Source: Subdoligranulum sp. (GTDB lineage: Bacteria > Bacillota > Clostridia > Oscillospirales > Ruminococcaceae). From it: 19,971 nucleotides of DNA. Below, one piece after another: positions 6,884-13,954 of this stretch. Location of the stretch: contig SFIE01000033.1 of NCBI GenBank assembly GCA_004555405.1, forward strand, positions 1 to 19,971, read 5' to 3'. A program made the translations under genes and the position numbers. Position 1 is the first letter of the stretch, and every line of letters starts with the position of its first letter. The notes beneath the pieces were generated by a model that saw nothing but the letters and a program-made list of their open reading frames with translations, did not search any database and was not told the origin of the DNA.

Positions 6884-7861
6884 TTAGCTCAGAGCAGCGG
6901 TGATGATGGCCATCTTGTACACTTCGTCAGCATCGCAGCCACGGCTCAGGTCGTTGATGGGTGCGTTCAGGCCCTGCAGAATGGGGCCGTAAGCAGCGCA
7001 GTTGCCCAGACGCTGTGCGATCTTGTAGCCGATGTTGCCGGCGTTGATGTTGGGGAAGATGAAGGTGTTGGCCTGGCCGGCAACCTCGCCGCCCACATGC
7101 TTGGTTTCAGCAACGGTGGGGTTCACAGCCGCGTCAAACTGCAGCTCGCCGTCCACCTTCAGGAAGGGGGCAGCTTCCTTGATCTTGGCGGTGGCGTTTG
7201 CCATCTTGGTAACGGTATCGCCCTTGCCGGAGCCCTTGGTGGAGTAGCTCAGCATGGCCACACGGGGGTCAATGCCAAAGATCTCAGCGGTCTTTGCGGT
7301 TTCCACAGCGATCTCAACCAGCTCGTCCTCGTTGGGGTCGATGTTGATGGCGCAGTCGCCCATGGCCAGACGAACATCGCCGCCCACGAACTCATGTACC
7401 AGAATAAAGCAAGAGCTTACGATCTTGTTGCCGGGCTTGGTTTTGATCAGCTGCAGAGCGGGGCGAACGGTGTCAGCGGTGGAGTAGGTTGCGCCGCCCA
7501 GCAGGCAGTCAGCCTTGCCCATCTTTACCAGCATGGTGCCGAAGTAGTTGCCCTTCAGCAGAGACTCCTTGCACTGCTCAGCAGTCATCTTGCCCTTGCG
7601 CAGCTCTACCATGGTGTTCACCATTTCGTCCATGCCCTCGTAGGTTTCGGGGTCCAGGATCTCGGCGCCGTCGATACGGCAGCCATAGGAGTTAGCAGCC
7701 TCTTTTACGGCCTCCACATTGCCGACCAGCACAACATCCATGATGTGGCTGCCCAGCAGACGGCTGGTAGCCTCCAGAATGCGGCGATCAGTGCCTTCGG
7801 TGAAAACGATGGTGCGGGACTCTTCCTTCAGCTTGGAAATCAGGCCGTCAAACATGCTCAT
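6884..7861 (-). CDS. pta: Phosphate acetyltransferase
   Basis: The 325-aa enzyme interconverts acetyl-CoA plus phosphate with acetyl phosphate plus CoA; with acetate kinase it forms the acetate/ATP branch of fermentation. The length fits the short single-domain Pta class of Firmicutes. Typical segments are present: IVFTEGTDRRILEA near the N-terminus, LLGGATYSTADTVRPALQ in the middle, and FPNINAGNIGYKIAQRLG and GPILQGL...NDLSRGC at the C-terminus. I chose the start at 7861 (MSMFDG), where GGAGG lies about 9 nt upstream; an in-frame ATG 54 nt earlier is less likely. ackA is not adjacent. It faces away from the uracil-DNA glycosylase gene, and their promoter boxes overlap. Confidence 0.95.
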   Translation of the reverse strand: MSMFDGLISKLKEESRTIVFTEGTDRRILEATSRLLGSHIMDVVLVGNVEAVKEAANSYGCRIDGAEILDPETYEGMDEMVNTMVELRKGKMTAEQCKESLLKGNYFGTMLVKMGKADCLLGGATYSTADTVRPALQLIKTKPGNKIVSSCFILVHEFVGGDVRLAMGDCAINIDPNEDELVEIAVETAKTAEIFGIDPRVAMLSYSTKGSGKGDTVTKMANATAKIKEAAPFLKVDGELQFDAAVNPTVAETKHVGGEVAGQANTFIFPNINAGNIGYKIAQRLGNCAAYGPILQGLNAPINDLSRGCDADEVYKMAIITAALS

Positions 7862-7962
7862 AATTATTTTCCTCCAATAATTTCTCTCATAGATCCGGCA
7901 GCCGATGCGGCACACCGCCCGAATGGGGGGCAGGCATACTTTTGGGCCGCCTATTCTATCTT

Positions 7963-7990
7963 ATTTTAGCACACCGGCGCAAAACTTCAA
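7963..7990 (-). promoter_or_regulatory. Candidate pta promoter
   Basis: On the minus strand TTGAAG (7990-7985) and TAAAAT (7968-7963) are 16 bp apart, about 100 nt before the pta start. The -35 box shares two bases with the -35 box of the divergent glycosylase promoter. Confidence 0.5.
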
Positions 7991-8017
7991 GACAGTATCT
8001 GCAATTTCTGCTATAAT
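7989..8017 (+). promoter_or_regulatory. Extended -10 promoter of the uracil-DNA glycosylase gene
   Basis: TATAAT (8012-8017) is preceded by TGC, an extended -10 motif. AAGACA (7989-7994) is a fair -35 box 17 bp upstream. Transcription should start near 8024, about 25 nt before the start codon. Confidence 0.7.
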
Positions 8018-8048
8018 GATCTCAAATGATTTTGGGAGAGTGTTTGTT

Positions 8049-8615
8049 ATGGATATTTCCGAGCTGCAAACCGATTGCCTGCAATGCCGCCGATGCCCCC
8101 TTTGTGCCGAGCGCCGCCATGTGGTGTTTGGCCAGGGCGTGCCGAATGCCGAGGTGCTGTTTATCGGCGAGGGCCCCGGCGCACAGGAGGATGAACAGGG
8201 CCTGCCCTTTGTGGGGCGCAGCGGCCAGCTGCTGGACCGCTATCTGTACGCCATTGATCTTGACCGCAGCAAAAACATTTATATTGCCAACATTGTAAAA
8301 TGCCGCCCGCCGCAAAACCGCGATCCCCTGCCCGAGGAAAGCAGCGCCTGTATGCCGTGGCTTGAGGAGCAGATCCGCCTCATCGACCCTAAAATCATCG
8401 TGTGTTTGGGGCGTGTGGCCGCCAAGCAGATGATGGACCCTGATATTTCGATCATGCGCCAGCACGGTGAATTTATCCAAAAAGACGGGCGCTGGTATAT
8501 GGCCACGCTGCACCCTGCCGCCCTTTTGCGCAACCCTGCAGCCAAGCCCGATGCCTTTGGCGATTTTGTGGCGCTTCGGCAAAAAATTCGTGAAGTGTGC
8601 CGGCACACCTACTGA
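8049..8615 (+). CDS. Family 4 uracil-DNA glycosylase (Fe-S)
   Basis: The 188-aa enzyme removes uracil from DNA in base excision repair. Four cysteines at C13, C16, C85 and C101 have the spacing of the [4Fe-4S] ligands of thermostable family 4 enzymes. Motif A is GEGPGAQEDEQGLPFVG (residues 40-56) and the C-terminal motif is HPAALLR with H155. KCRPPQNR around C85 is also characteristic, as is the length. The start at 8049 has GGGAG about 10 nt upstream and lies just after a strong extended -10 promoter. The gene's last 7 bp overlap, tail to tail, a small minus-strand gene. The symbol udg is used for several unrelated families, so it is left blank. Confidence 0.92.
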   Translation: MDISELQTDCLQCRRCPLCAERRHVVFGQGVPNAEVLFIGEGPGAQEDEQGLPFVGRSGQLLDRYLYAIDLDRSKNIYIANIVKCRPPQNRDPLPEESSACMPWLEEQIRLIDPKIIVCLGRVAAKQMMDPDISIMRQHGEFIQKDGRWYMATLHPAALLRNPAAKPDAFGDFVALRQKIREVCRHTY

Positions 8616-8722
8616 TCCTTCGGGCCTGATTTTTCTTCTTGTTCCTGTTCCGGCTCTGCCAGCGCATAGGCCGCGCAGGCACAAAAGCACACCATGATCC
8701 CCAGCACCGCACCGATCTGCAT
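8609..8722 (-). CDS. Predicted 37-aa single-helix membrane peptide
   Basis: This small frame starts MQIGAVLGIMVCFC and has one hydrophobic helix (about residues 3-22) containing three Cys (C12, C14, C16), then a charged Glu/Gln-rich tail (AEPEQEQEEK) ending KDQ. I recognise no family. Support comes from AAAGGAA 9 nt before the ATG, a promoter-like pair just upstream (8761-8788), and a clean membrane-helix-plus-acidic-tail composition. It overlaps the 3' end of the glycosylase gene by 7 bp in convergent orientation and otherwise fills the gap before the next gene. It could be a chance frame. Confidence 0.5.
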   Translation of the reverse strand: MQIGAVLGIMVCFCACAAYALAEPEQEQEEKSGPKDQ

Positions 8723-8760
8723 ACCCTCACATTCCTTTCCCAGCGATTGCTTGCCCTTTT

Positions 8761-8788
8761 ACTATAGCCCTGTGCGGGTGCGAGGCAA
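8761..8788 (-). promoter_or_regulatory. Candidate promoter of the 37-aa gene
   Basis: On the minus strand TTGCCT (8788-8783) and TATAGT (8766-8761) are 16 bp apart. The predicted start of transcription is about 30 nt before the ATG at 8722. Confidence 0.4.
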
Positions 8789-8796
8789 AAAGAAAA

Positions 8797-8826
8797 GTGA
8801 CAGCTTTTTTGCCCTTTGCATAGCAT
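8797..8826 (+). promoter_or_regulatory. Weak candidate promoter of the twin P-loop gene
   Basis: GTGACA (8797-8802) resembles a -35 box and TAGCAT (8821-8826) a weak -10 box, 18 bp apart. The predicted start of transcription lies about 20 nt before the start codon. Confidence 0.3.
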
Positions 8827-8853
8827 GGCGCAAAGGAAAGGGGGCAAACGGTG

Positions 8854-9951
8854 ATGAAACAGGCAGATTTCTTTTTGGGGGCGCTTTCGCCCAAAGGCTT
8901 TAACGGGTATTTTTCGCAGCTGGCCCAAGTGCCGGGAATGCAAATGTTCCTTTTGCAAAGCGGCCCGGGGTGCGGCAAAAGCACTTTTATGCGCCGCATA
9001 GCCGAAGCCGCCCCGTGGGACAGAGTGCTGATCCACTGCTCCTCTGACCCGGACAGCTTGGACGGCGTGATATTTCCGGCGCAGAAAATCGCGCTGGTGG
9101 ATGCCACCGCGCCGCACATCCTCAACCCCAAAGCGCCCGGCGCCAGTGAGCGGGTGATCAGTTTGTATCACACGCTGAATAACGAAGTGCTGCAGCAAAA
9201 TCAGGCAAAGGTGTTTGCACTTTTGCGCCGGTATTCCTGCCAGCAGGACCGTGCTGCACGCTGTTTGGCGGCAGCCGCTGCGCTGTTGACGGACCGCCGC
9301 CGGGCTGCCGCCTGCTGCACGGATTTTGACCGTGTGTGTGCGCTGGCTGGGCAGCTGAGCCGCCGTTATCTGCCAAAGCTGTCAGCGCCCGGCAGCGAAC
9401 AAATATACCTGCTGAGCGCCGTTACGCCCAAAGGCATTTTACCCCTGCGGGACTCTGTGCGCACGCTGGCGGGCAAGCAGATCGTGGTGCTGCAGGATGA
9501 ATACGGCGCAGTGAGCCGCCTTGTGCTGGAAAAGCTGCGGGAAGAAGCCCTGCGCAAGGGGCATCGGATCATCAGCTGCCCCTGCCCGCTTTCCCCCGAG
9601 GAAAAGCTGGACCACCTGCTTCTGCCCGATCTGGGCCTTGCTTTTGTAACCGACAACAGCTGGCACCCCATGGAGTTTCCGGGCGCGCGCCGCATTCGCT
9701 GCCGCCGCTTTGCGGACCGTGCCTTGCTGGCAGCCTGCCGTGTGCGCCTTGGGTTTGACAAACGGGCGGCCCGCTCGCTGCTGGAGGAAACCAGCGCCGC
9801 CCAGCGGGATGCCGCGCAGATCCACAGTGAATTGGAGGCCTGCTACCACCCCTGCGTGGATTTTGCTGAGGTGGAAAAGGTTTGGCAGCGCACCGCCGCA
9901 CAGCTTGGCCTGTGCAGCGAAAGCGCTAAGCCCGGCCCCGCCGCACTGTGA
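8854..9951 (+). CDS. Twin P-loop ATPase of the PRK06851 type
   Basis: The 365-aa product resembles an uncharacterised clostridial family with two P-loop halves. Half one has FFLGALSPKGF, an intact Walker A GPGCGKST (residues 37-44), then HCSSDPDSLDGVIFP and DATAPHILNPKAPGA, all hallmarks of the family. Half two repeats the layout (AVTPKGIL, then CPLSPEEKLDHLLLPDLGLAF), but where a second Walker A is expected it reads LQDEYGAVSRL (about 213-223), with no GKS/T. So only the first site should bind nucleotide. Start: ATG 8854 follows a GGAAAGGGGG tract at 8835-8844; GTG 8851 is an alternative. It is monocistronic and ends at a bidirectional terminator. The biological role is unknown. Confidence 0.75.
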   Translation: MKQADFFLGALSPKGFNGYFSQLAQVPGMQMFLLQSGPGCGKSTFMRRIAEAAPWDRVLIHCSSDPDSLDGVIFPAQKIALVDATAPHILNPKAPGASERVISLYHTLNNEVLQQNQAKVFALLRRYSCQQDRAARCLAAAAALLTDRRRAAACCTDFDRVCALAGQLSRRYLPKLSAPGSEQIYLLSAVTPKGILPLRDSVRTLAGKQIVVLQDEYGAVSRLVLEKLREEALRKGHRIISCPCPLSPEEKLDHLLLPDLGLAFVTDNSWHPMEFPGARRIRCRRFADRALLAACRVRLGFDKRAARSLLEETSAAQRDAAQIHSELEACYHPCVDFAEVEKVWQRTAAQLGLCSESAKPGPAAL

Positions 9952-9965
9952 TACAAAAGAAAAAC

Positions 9966-10000
9966 CGGCCCGGGCAGCTTTTCACTTGCTGCCCGGGCCG
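9966..10000. terminator. Bidirectional intrinsic terminator
   Basis: A perfect 13-bp stem, CGGCCCGGGCAGC (9966-9978) with its complement (9988-10000), has a 9-nt loop. It is followed by ATTTTAT and preceded by an A-rich run. It separates the convergent twin P-loop (+) and aminopeptidase (-) genes. Confidence 0.82.
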
Positions 10001-10018
10001 ATTTTATAGTTCAGGGGA

Positions 10019-10080
10019 ATGCCGCATTATTCTAAGTGCCGCAGCCGCCGGGGCGGTGCCTGTGATGCAGCACTGCCTTA
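10019..10080. repeat. Short relative of the 4741-4929 palindromic element
   Basis: The stretch 10021-10041 matches 4750-4770 at 20 of 21 positions (GCCGCATNATTCTAAGTGCCG). Read from the other end on the minus strand it begins TAAGGCA and continues to GCTGCATCA, a diverged copy of the left end of the larger element. The TAA is the stop codon of the aminopeptidase gene, just as in the first copy. The middle is GC-rich and self-complementary (GCCGCCGGGGCGG) and lacks the AT-rich core, so this is an internally deleted copy. Confidence 0.6.
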
Positions 10081-11385
10081 GTTCACCTCATAGTCGCCGT
10101 CTGCCGTGCAGCGAAGCTGTGCCGCATACAGTGCCTTGATGGCATTCAGCAGATGCAGGGTATCCCGGTTGCCGCCGGTTTCATAGGGCGAATGCATGGC
10201 CAGCTGCGCTAAGCCGATATCCACCGTGTTCAGCGCCACATGGCTGCCCGAAATGTTGCCCAGCGTAGAGCCGCCCAGCACATCCGAACGGTTGACAAAG
10301 GTTTGCACCGGCACGCCTGCCCCGGCGCAGATGGCCTTGAACAGCCCTGCTGAAACGGCATCGGTGGTGTATTTCTGGTTGGCGCTGTACTTGATCACAA
10401 CGCCGCCGTTCATAACAGGGTGATTGGTTTTATCCGCCTTTTCCGGGTGGTTGGGGTGAATGGCGTGGCCGTTATCGGCCGATGCCATCAGGCTGGCGGC
10501 CAGCATACGGCGCTTTTCGCCTGCACCTGCCCCCAGCTCCTCACAGATGCGCTCGATCACTTCCTGCATAAAGGTGGAGCCCGCGCCCTGCTTGGTGGTG
10601 CTGCCTACTTCCTCGTTGTCAAAAATCGCACACAGGGGGATCATGTGTTTGTTTTCGGTTTCACAGATCGCCTTGGTGCAGGCCCATGCGCACTGCAGAT
10701 CGTCCAGCTTGGGGCTGGAGATAAATTCGTTTTCTGCGCCCCAAACGCTGCCCAGCTGGCGCAGATACAAAAACAGATCGCTTGCCAGCAGCTGCTCCGG
10801 CTGTACCCCTGCCGCCTCGGCGATCAGGTTTTTCAGCGTTCCGGCGCTGGAGGCCTGGCCGTAAACCGGCAGCATATCGATTTGCGGGTTCAAGGCGCGG
10901 CCATCGTTCATGCCGCGGTCCATGTGGATTGCCATGTGCGGGATCAGCAAAAGATCCCGGTCGATGTTCACAAGGCGGGTAAACACACGGCTGCCCTGCT
11001 GCACGCTCACACGGCCTGCAACGGAAAGCGGGCGGTCCATCCACGGCTCCAGAATGGCGCCGCCGTATTTTTCCACATTCAGGCGCACATAGTTTTGGTC
11101 GCTCAGCTCTGCGATATCCTTCAGCTTCATAGTAGGGGCATCGCTGTGGGCTGCGGCGATCATAAAGCCCGTGGGTTTTTCCGGCGGCATACGAAACGCC
11201 ATCACGGCCGAGCCGTTGCGCGTAACATAATAGCCCTTGCCGGGCTGCAGCTTCCACGCATCGCTTTCCTGCAATGCGATAAAGCCTGCCTGCTCCAGCA
11301 TTTTTGCCAGTTCGCTGACTGCATGAAAGCAGCTGGGCGAACGCTGCACGAAATCCATCATTTCGCGCGAAACAGTTTCATACAT
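10078..11385 (-). CDS. apeB: M18 family aminopeptidase
   Basis: The 435-aa zinc metallopeptidase removes N-terminal, often acidic, residues from peptides in the cytosol. M18 motifs are intact: AAAHSDAPTMK with H80 and D82, FDNEEVGSTTKQG with catalytic E258 and ligand E259, ASADNGHAIHPN with D304, and C-terminal LAMHSPYETGG with H398. The length matches the family (about 430). The start overlaps by one base the stop of the truncated pepT upstream (TAATG); AAAGGAAA lies about 8 nt before it. The two form one transcription unit in which this is the only peptidase likely to be active. The TAA stop coincides with the end of a palindromic repeat. Confidence 0.93.
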   Translation of the reverse strand: MYETVSREMMDFVQRSPSCFHAVSELAKMLEQAGFIALQESDAWKLQPGKGYYVTRNGSAVMAFRMPPEKPTGFMIAAAHSDAPTMKLKDIAELSDQNYVRLNVEKYGGAILEPWMDRPLSVAGRVSVQQGSRVFTRLVNIDRDLLLIPHMAIHMDRGMNDGRALNPQIDMLPVYGQASSAGTLKNLIAEAAGVQPEQLLASDLFLYLRQLGSVWGAENEFISSPKLDDLQCAWACTKAICETENKHMIPLCAIFDNEEVGSTTKQGAGSTFMQEVIERICEELGAGAGEKRRMLAASLMASADNGHAIHPNHPEKADKTNHPVMNGGVVIKYSANQKYTTDAVSAGLFKAICAGAGVPVQTFVNRSDVLGGSTLGNISGSHVALNTVDIGLAQLAMHSPYETGGNRDTLHLLNAIKALYAAQLRCTADGDYEVN

Positions 11386-11990
11386 TATACTTTTTCCTTT
11401 CCTGCCAGCTGGCTGGCCAGTTCGGTGAGCACATCCACCATGCGCTCCATATCCTCCAAGGGAATAAACTCGTAGCGGCTGTGATAGTTGGCACCGCCCG
11501 TAGACAAGTTGGGGCAGGGCAGGCCGGCAAGGCTCAGGCGCTCGGCCAGAGTGATGATCTCGGCCACGCCGGATTTATCATCTGCGCCCAGCAGGGTGGT
11601 GCCGTCGGTCACGATCAGGGTTTTGCCAATGAAATTTTCAAGATACGGAAAATCCTCCACCTTCATGGTGATCGACTCATTCAGCGCAATATCGCCGCCC
11701 TGATATTTTACCAGACGGGGGCGAATGTTGGCACCGCTCATGGCGTTGCTGGTATCCAGATGCGCCACAAGGCCCAGCACGGGCCCGCCCTTGCGGTTGG
11801 CAGGAATGGTGGCGGTCACAGAGCCGTATTCATCCTGCGCAGCATCCGAAAGGCCGATCTCCAGCAGCTCCTTCACCAAGCGGCGGCCAAGCTCCAGCTG
11901 GCCGGGCGTGGAGGGATAGTTTGTGCTTGCCTCGTTGGAGGTGGTTTCCACGCTCACATATTCCAAAAAGCGATCCAGTACGTTTTTCAT
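11385..11990 (-). pseudogene. pepT: Peptidase T with a large in-frame internal deletion
   Basis: The 201-aa frame reads cleanly, but intact PepT (M20 tripeptidase) is about 405-410 aa. Residues 1-150 match the N-terminus: zinc ligands H77 and D79 in AHLDTSNAMSG, and D137 in LLGADDKSGVAEI. Residues from about 152 match the extreme C-terminus: LAGLPCPNLSTGGANYHSRYE with the last His ligand. Everything between is missing: the EE pair with the catalytic Glu, the remaining ligand and the dimerisation domain. The joint lies near 11535-11541, at an L-S pair common to both flanks. Activity is very unlikely. Start: ATG 11990 with GAGG 6 nt upstream. Its stop overlaps the apeB start, so it may still couple translation to apeB. 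Confidence 0.85.
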
Positions 11991-12041
11991 AATATACCTC
12001 GCACATCCTCTATGCAACAAAATCAAAATATTTTTTTACAG

Positions 12042-12095
12042 AAAAAGCCCGGCTCCCGCCCTGTTCCGTGTGCAGGTTCGGGTGCCGGGGCTTTT
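12042..12095. terminator. Terminator after the gltS remnant
   Basis: The arms 12042-12056 and 12079-12095 pair with one bulge and one mismatch (AAAAGCCCGGC...CCCG with CGGG...GCCGGGGCTTTT). The hairpin has A/T runs on both sides. It would end minus-strand transcription from gltS before pepT starts. Confidence 0.65.
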
Positions 12096-12141
12096 CTTGC
12101 GCAATGCAATTTTATAGGGAAAAAAGGGAAAGAAATCGTTG

Positions 12142-13040
12142 TTATTCAGCAGCAGCGGAGGCGGGCTTTTTTTCCACCCTGCCGTACATCAGCTTGCCGA
12201 TGCCCACGATCACATAGCAGCCCAGCGTGTACAGAATGCCGAACATCAGCATTTGCATACCCGTGCCGCGCACCAGCAGCGCGTACATGATGGGCGTGGT
12301 GATGATCTCAATGGCCTGACGGATTGCATACGACAGCGAGTAGTCGGTCATAACAGGGGTTTCAAAGTCGGGGTCACAGATTTTGAGCAGGGTAACGCCG
12401 GTCATCATAACGCCGGTGTTGATGCCGAAGCTCAGAATGCCGCGCTCAAAGGGGAAGCTGTCGGGCATAAGCCACTGGAACATTTTAACGGTGATGAAAT
12501 ATACCAGCACAAAGCCCAGAGCGCTGATGAGCAGAATGGGCAGCATGTAGGCCATCACGGCACGGATGGGCATACTTGCAATGGCAGCGGTGATGGACAG
12601 ATCGGCCAGAACGCCGCTGATGTGGTTTTTCACCTTGGCGTCGATGAGCCACTGCAGGCCCAGACGGTCAATGATAAAGTTAACGGCATACATGAGCAGC
12701 AGAGCGTAGGGCTAAACGGGGATATCCTTGAGGCCGATCACATTGTACTGCACAAACAGGCCGCGCAGCCAGTAGGCAATGCCGCAGTCAACCAGGATCA
12801 CAGCCAGATGAACGGTGATGGTTTCGATCGAAGAACCGGTGGTGGTTTCACGGCCCAGGCTGGCCTGGGCGCTGATGTCACGGGTAAAGCCGAGGGTGCT
12901 CTTTTCGGGCAGCACAGCGGCGTCCTTCAAAATAGCGGTCTGGCCCAGAACTTCGGGGCCGATCAGCAGGCCCAAAAAGCCGCCGATCACGGAAGCGGGG
13001 ATCAGGAACTTGCCGGAGCAGATATTTTCAATGCTCAGCT
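12142..13040 (-). pseudogene. gltS: Sodium/glutamate symporter remnant (deleted, amber stop)
   Basis: GltS imports glutamate with sodium and is normally about 400-450 aa with around ten helices. Here the N-terminal match begins at FLIPASVIGGFLGLLIGPEV and jumps within about 30 residues to ETTTGSSIETITVHLAVI, a segment from the middle of the protein, so roughly 150 residues are lost in frame. An in-frame TAG at 12712-12714 then interrupts IPV-stop-PYALLLMYAVNF; the position is typically Trp, so TGG to TAG fits. The rest (ICDPDFETPVMTDYSLSYA and the last helices) is open to TAA at 12142-12144. The first helix is replaced by lysR sequence. Transport function should be lost. The upstream edge is approximate. 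Confidence 0.8.
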
Positions 13041-13534
13041 GCCATGCGCGCAGCTGGGCGTTGATGGGCCAGCTGCGCGGCACGGCCAGCACCATATAAT
13101 CCCGCCCGTAGGGCTGGCTTTCCAACAGCGCCGCGGGCATCTGCGTGTTTTCCAGCACCACATCCAATGTGCCCTCGGCCAGCATATTGCGCAGCTGCCC
13201 TCGGTGACCTTTACCTCTACATAGGGATATTTTTCTTTACAGGACGCAATAATGCCCGGCAAAAGATAGGCTGTCATCATCGCACCTCTGCCCACCGCAA
13301 TGTTGCCCGTGCGCAGCTCCTGGGTGTCGGCCAGATAGCGGGAAAAATTTTCCTGAATGGAATGGATCTGCTCCACCGCGTGGATATATTCCCTGCCCAC
13401 CTCGGTAAGCTGAATGGGCGAAGTGCTGCGGTCAAAAATAGGGGGGGTGCCCACCTTTTCTTCCACGCGCTTGATGCTGTTGCTGAGGGCCGGCTGCGAA
13501 ATATACAGCTTTTTGGCTGCTGCCGAAAAGCTGC
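13041..13534 (-). pseudogene. LysR-type regulator remnant with frameshift
   Basis: On the minus strand the helix-turn-helix is clear: SFSAAAKKLYISQPALSNSI followed by the wing (FDRS) and LTEVGREYI linker helix. The effector-domain start (TGNIAVGRGAMMTAYLLPGI, YPYVEVKVTEG) follows. The first roughly 16 residues are missing. At 13192-13202 the frame breaks; one extra base after VTEG would restore LRNMLAEGTLDVVLENTQMP in the next frame. That frame continues to DYMVLAVPRSWPINAQ and then runs without a stop into gltS. The wing reads GTPPIFDR, one Pro more than usual, at a run of seven G on the plus strand (13441-13447). It probably once regulated a neighbouring transport or peptidase gene. No C-terminal effector half remains. 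Confidence 0.8.
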
Positions 13535-13550
13535 GCGCCTGCCAAACGCA

Positions 13551-13826
13551 GGCGGTGGACACGCTGAACCGGCACTGGGGCCCCCAAAGTGCCCAGCTGC
13601 ACTTTACCGAACAATACCGCAACATGAAAGAAAAGCTGGCCGAGCACCCGCAGCTGGTGGAGCTGGCCCGCAGCGCCTGCCTGGCCGCCGGCATTACGCC
13701 GCGCATGGCGGCACTGACGGCGCTCGCCTTACTTTCCACGGGCTGCCCTGCCCCAATTTGGGGCTTGGCGGCTGGGGATACCACAGCCCGTATGAGCATA
13801 TCACCGTGCAGGCTATGGAAAAGTAA
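13551..13826 (+). pseudogene. pepT: C-terminal fragment of a second peptidase T
   Basis: On the plus strand one frame gives LNRHWGPQSAQLHFTEQYRN, MKEKLAEHPQLVELARSACL and AAGITP, matching the region before the last PepT motif. About 13700-13710 the frame shifts and continues GGTDGARLTFHGLPCPNLGL and GYHSPYEHITVQAMEK to TAA at 13824-13826. Intact proteins have a few residues (ending IRGGTDGA) across this point, so a short deletion caused the shift. The first 300 or so residues are absent. The sequence differs from the truncated pepT at 11385-11990 (GLGGWGYHSPYEH against STGGANYHSRYEF), so it came from another paralogue. It lies head to head with the lysR fragment. Confidence 0.8.
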
Positions 13827-13897
13827 GCGCCATTCTGCGCGAGCTGATTTTTCTGTTTGGCCAGACCGATTCGATCTGAGCGGCTTTTCTTTATAGT

Positions 13898-13933
13898 AAA
13901 AGGCTCTGCAGGCCAATGCCTGCAGAGCCTTTT
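13898..13933. terminator. Bidirectional intrinsic terminator
   Basis: A perfect 16-bp stem, AAAAGGCTCTGCAGGC (13898-13913) with its complement (13918-13933), has loop CAAT and A/T runs at both ends. It lies between the second pepT remnant (+) and asnA (-). Its good state suggests pepT and asnA were once an ordinary convergent pair. Confidence 0.85.
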
Positions 13934-13954
13934 ATTGCTTGAAATATTGCTGTT

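Noticed and set aside
12712..12714. TAG as a recoded pyrrolysine or read-through codon
   Set aside because: The gene also has an internal deletion and a missing start, so an ordinary nonsense mutation is simpler.
12712..13185. A real 157-aa fusion protein (LysR piece plus GltS piece)
   Set aside because: It begins mid-domain at an internal Met, lacks a DNA-binding domain and most transporter helices, and ends at an amber stop; decay explains it better.
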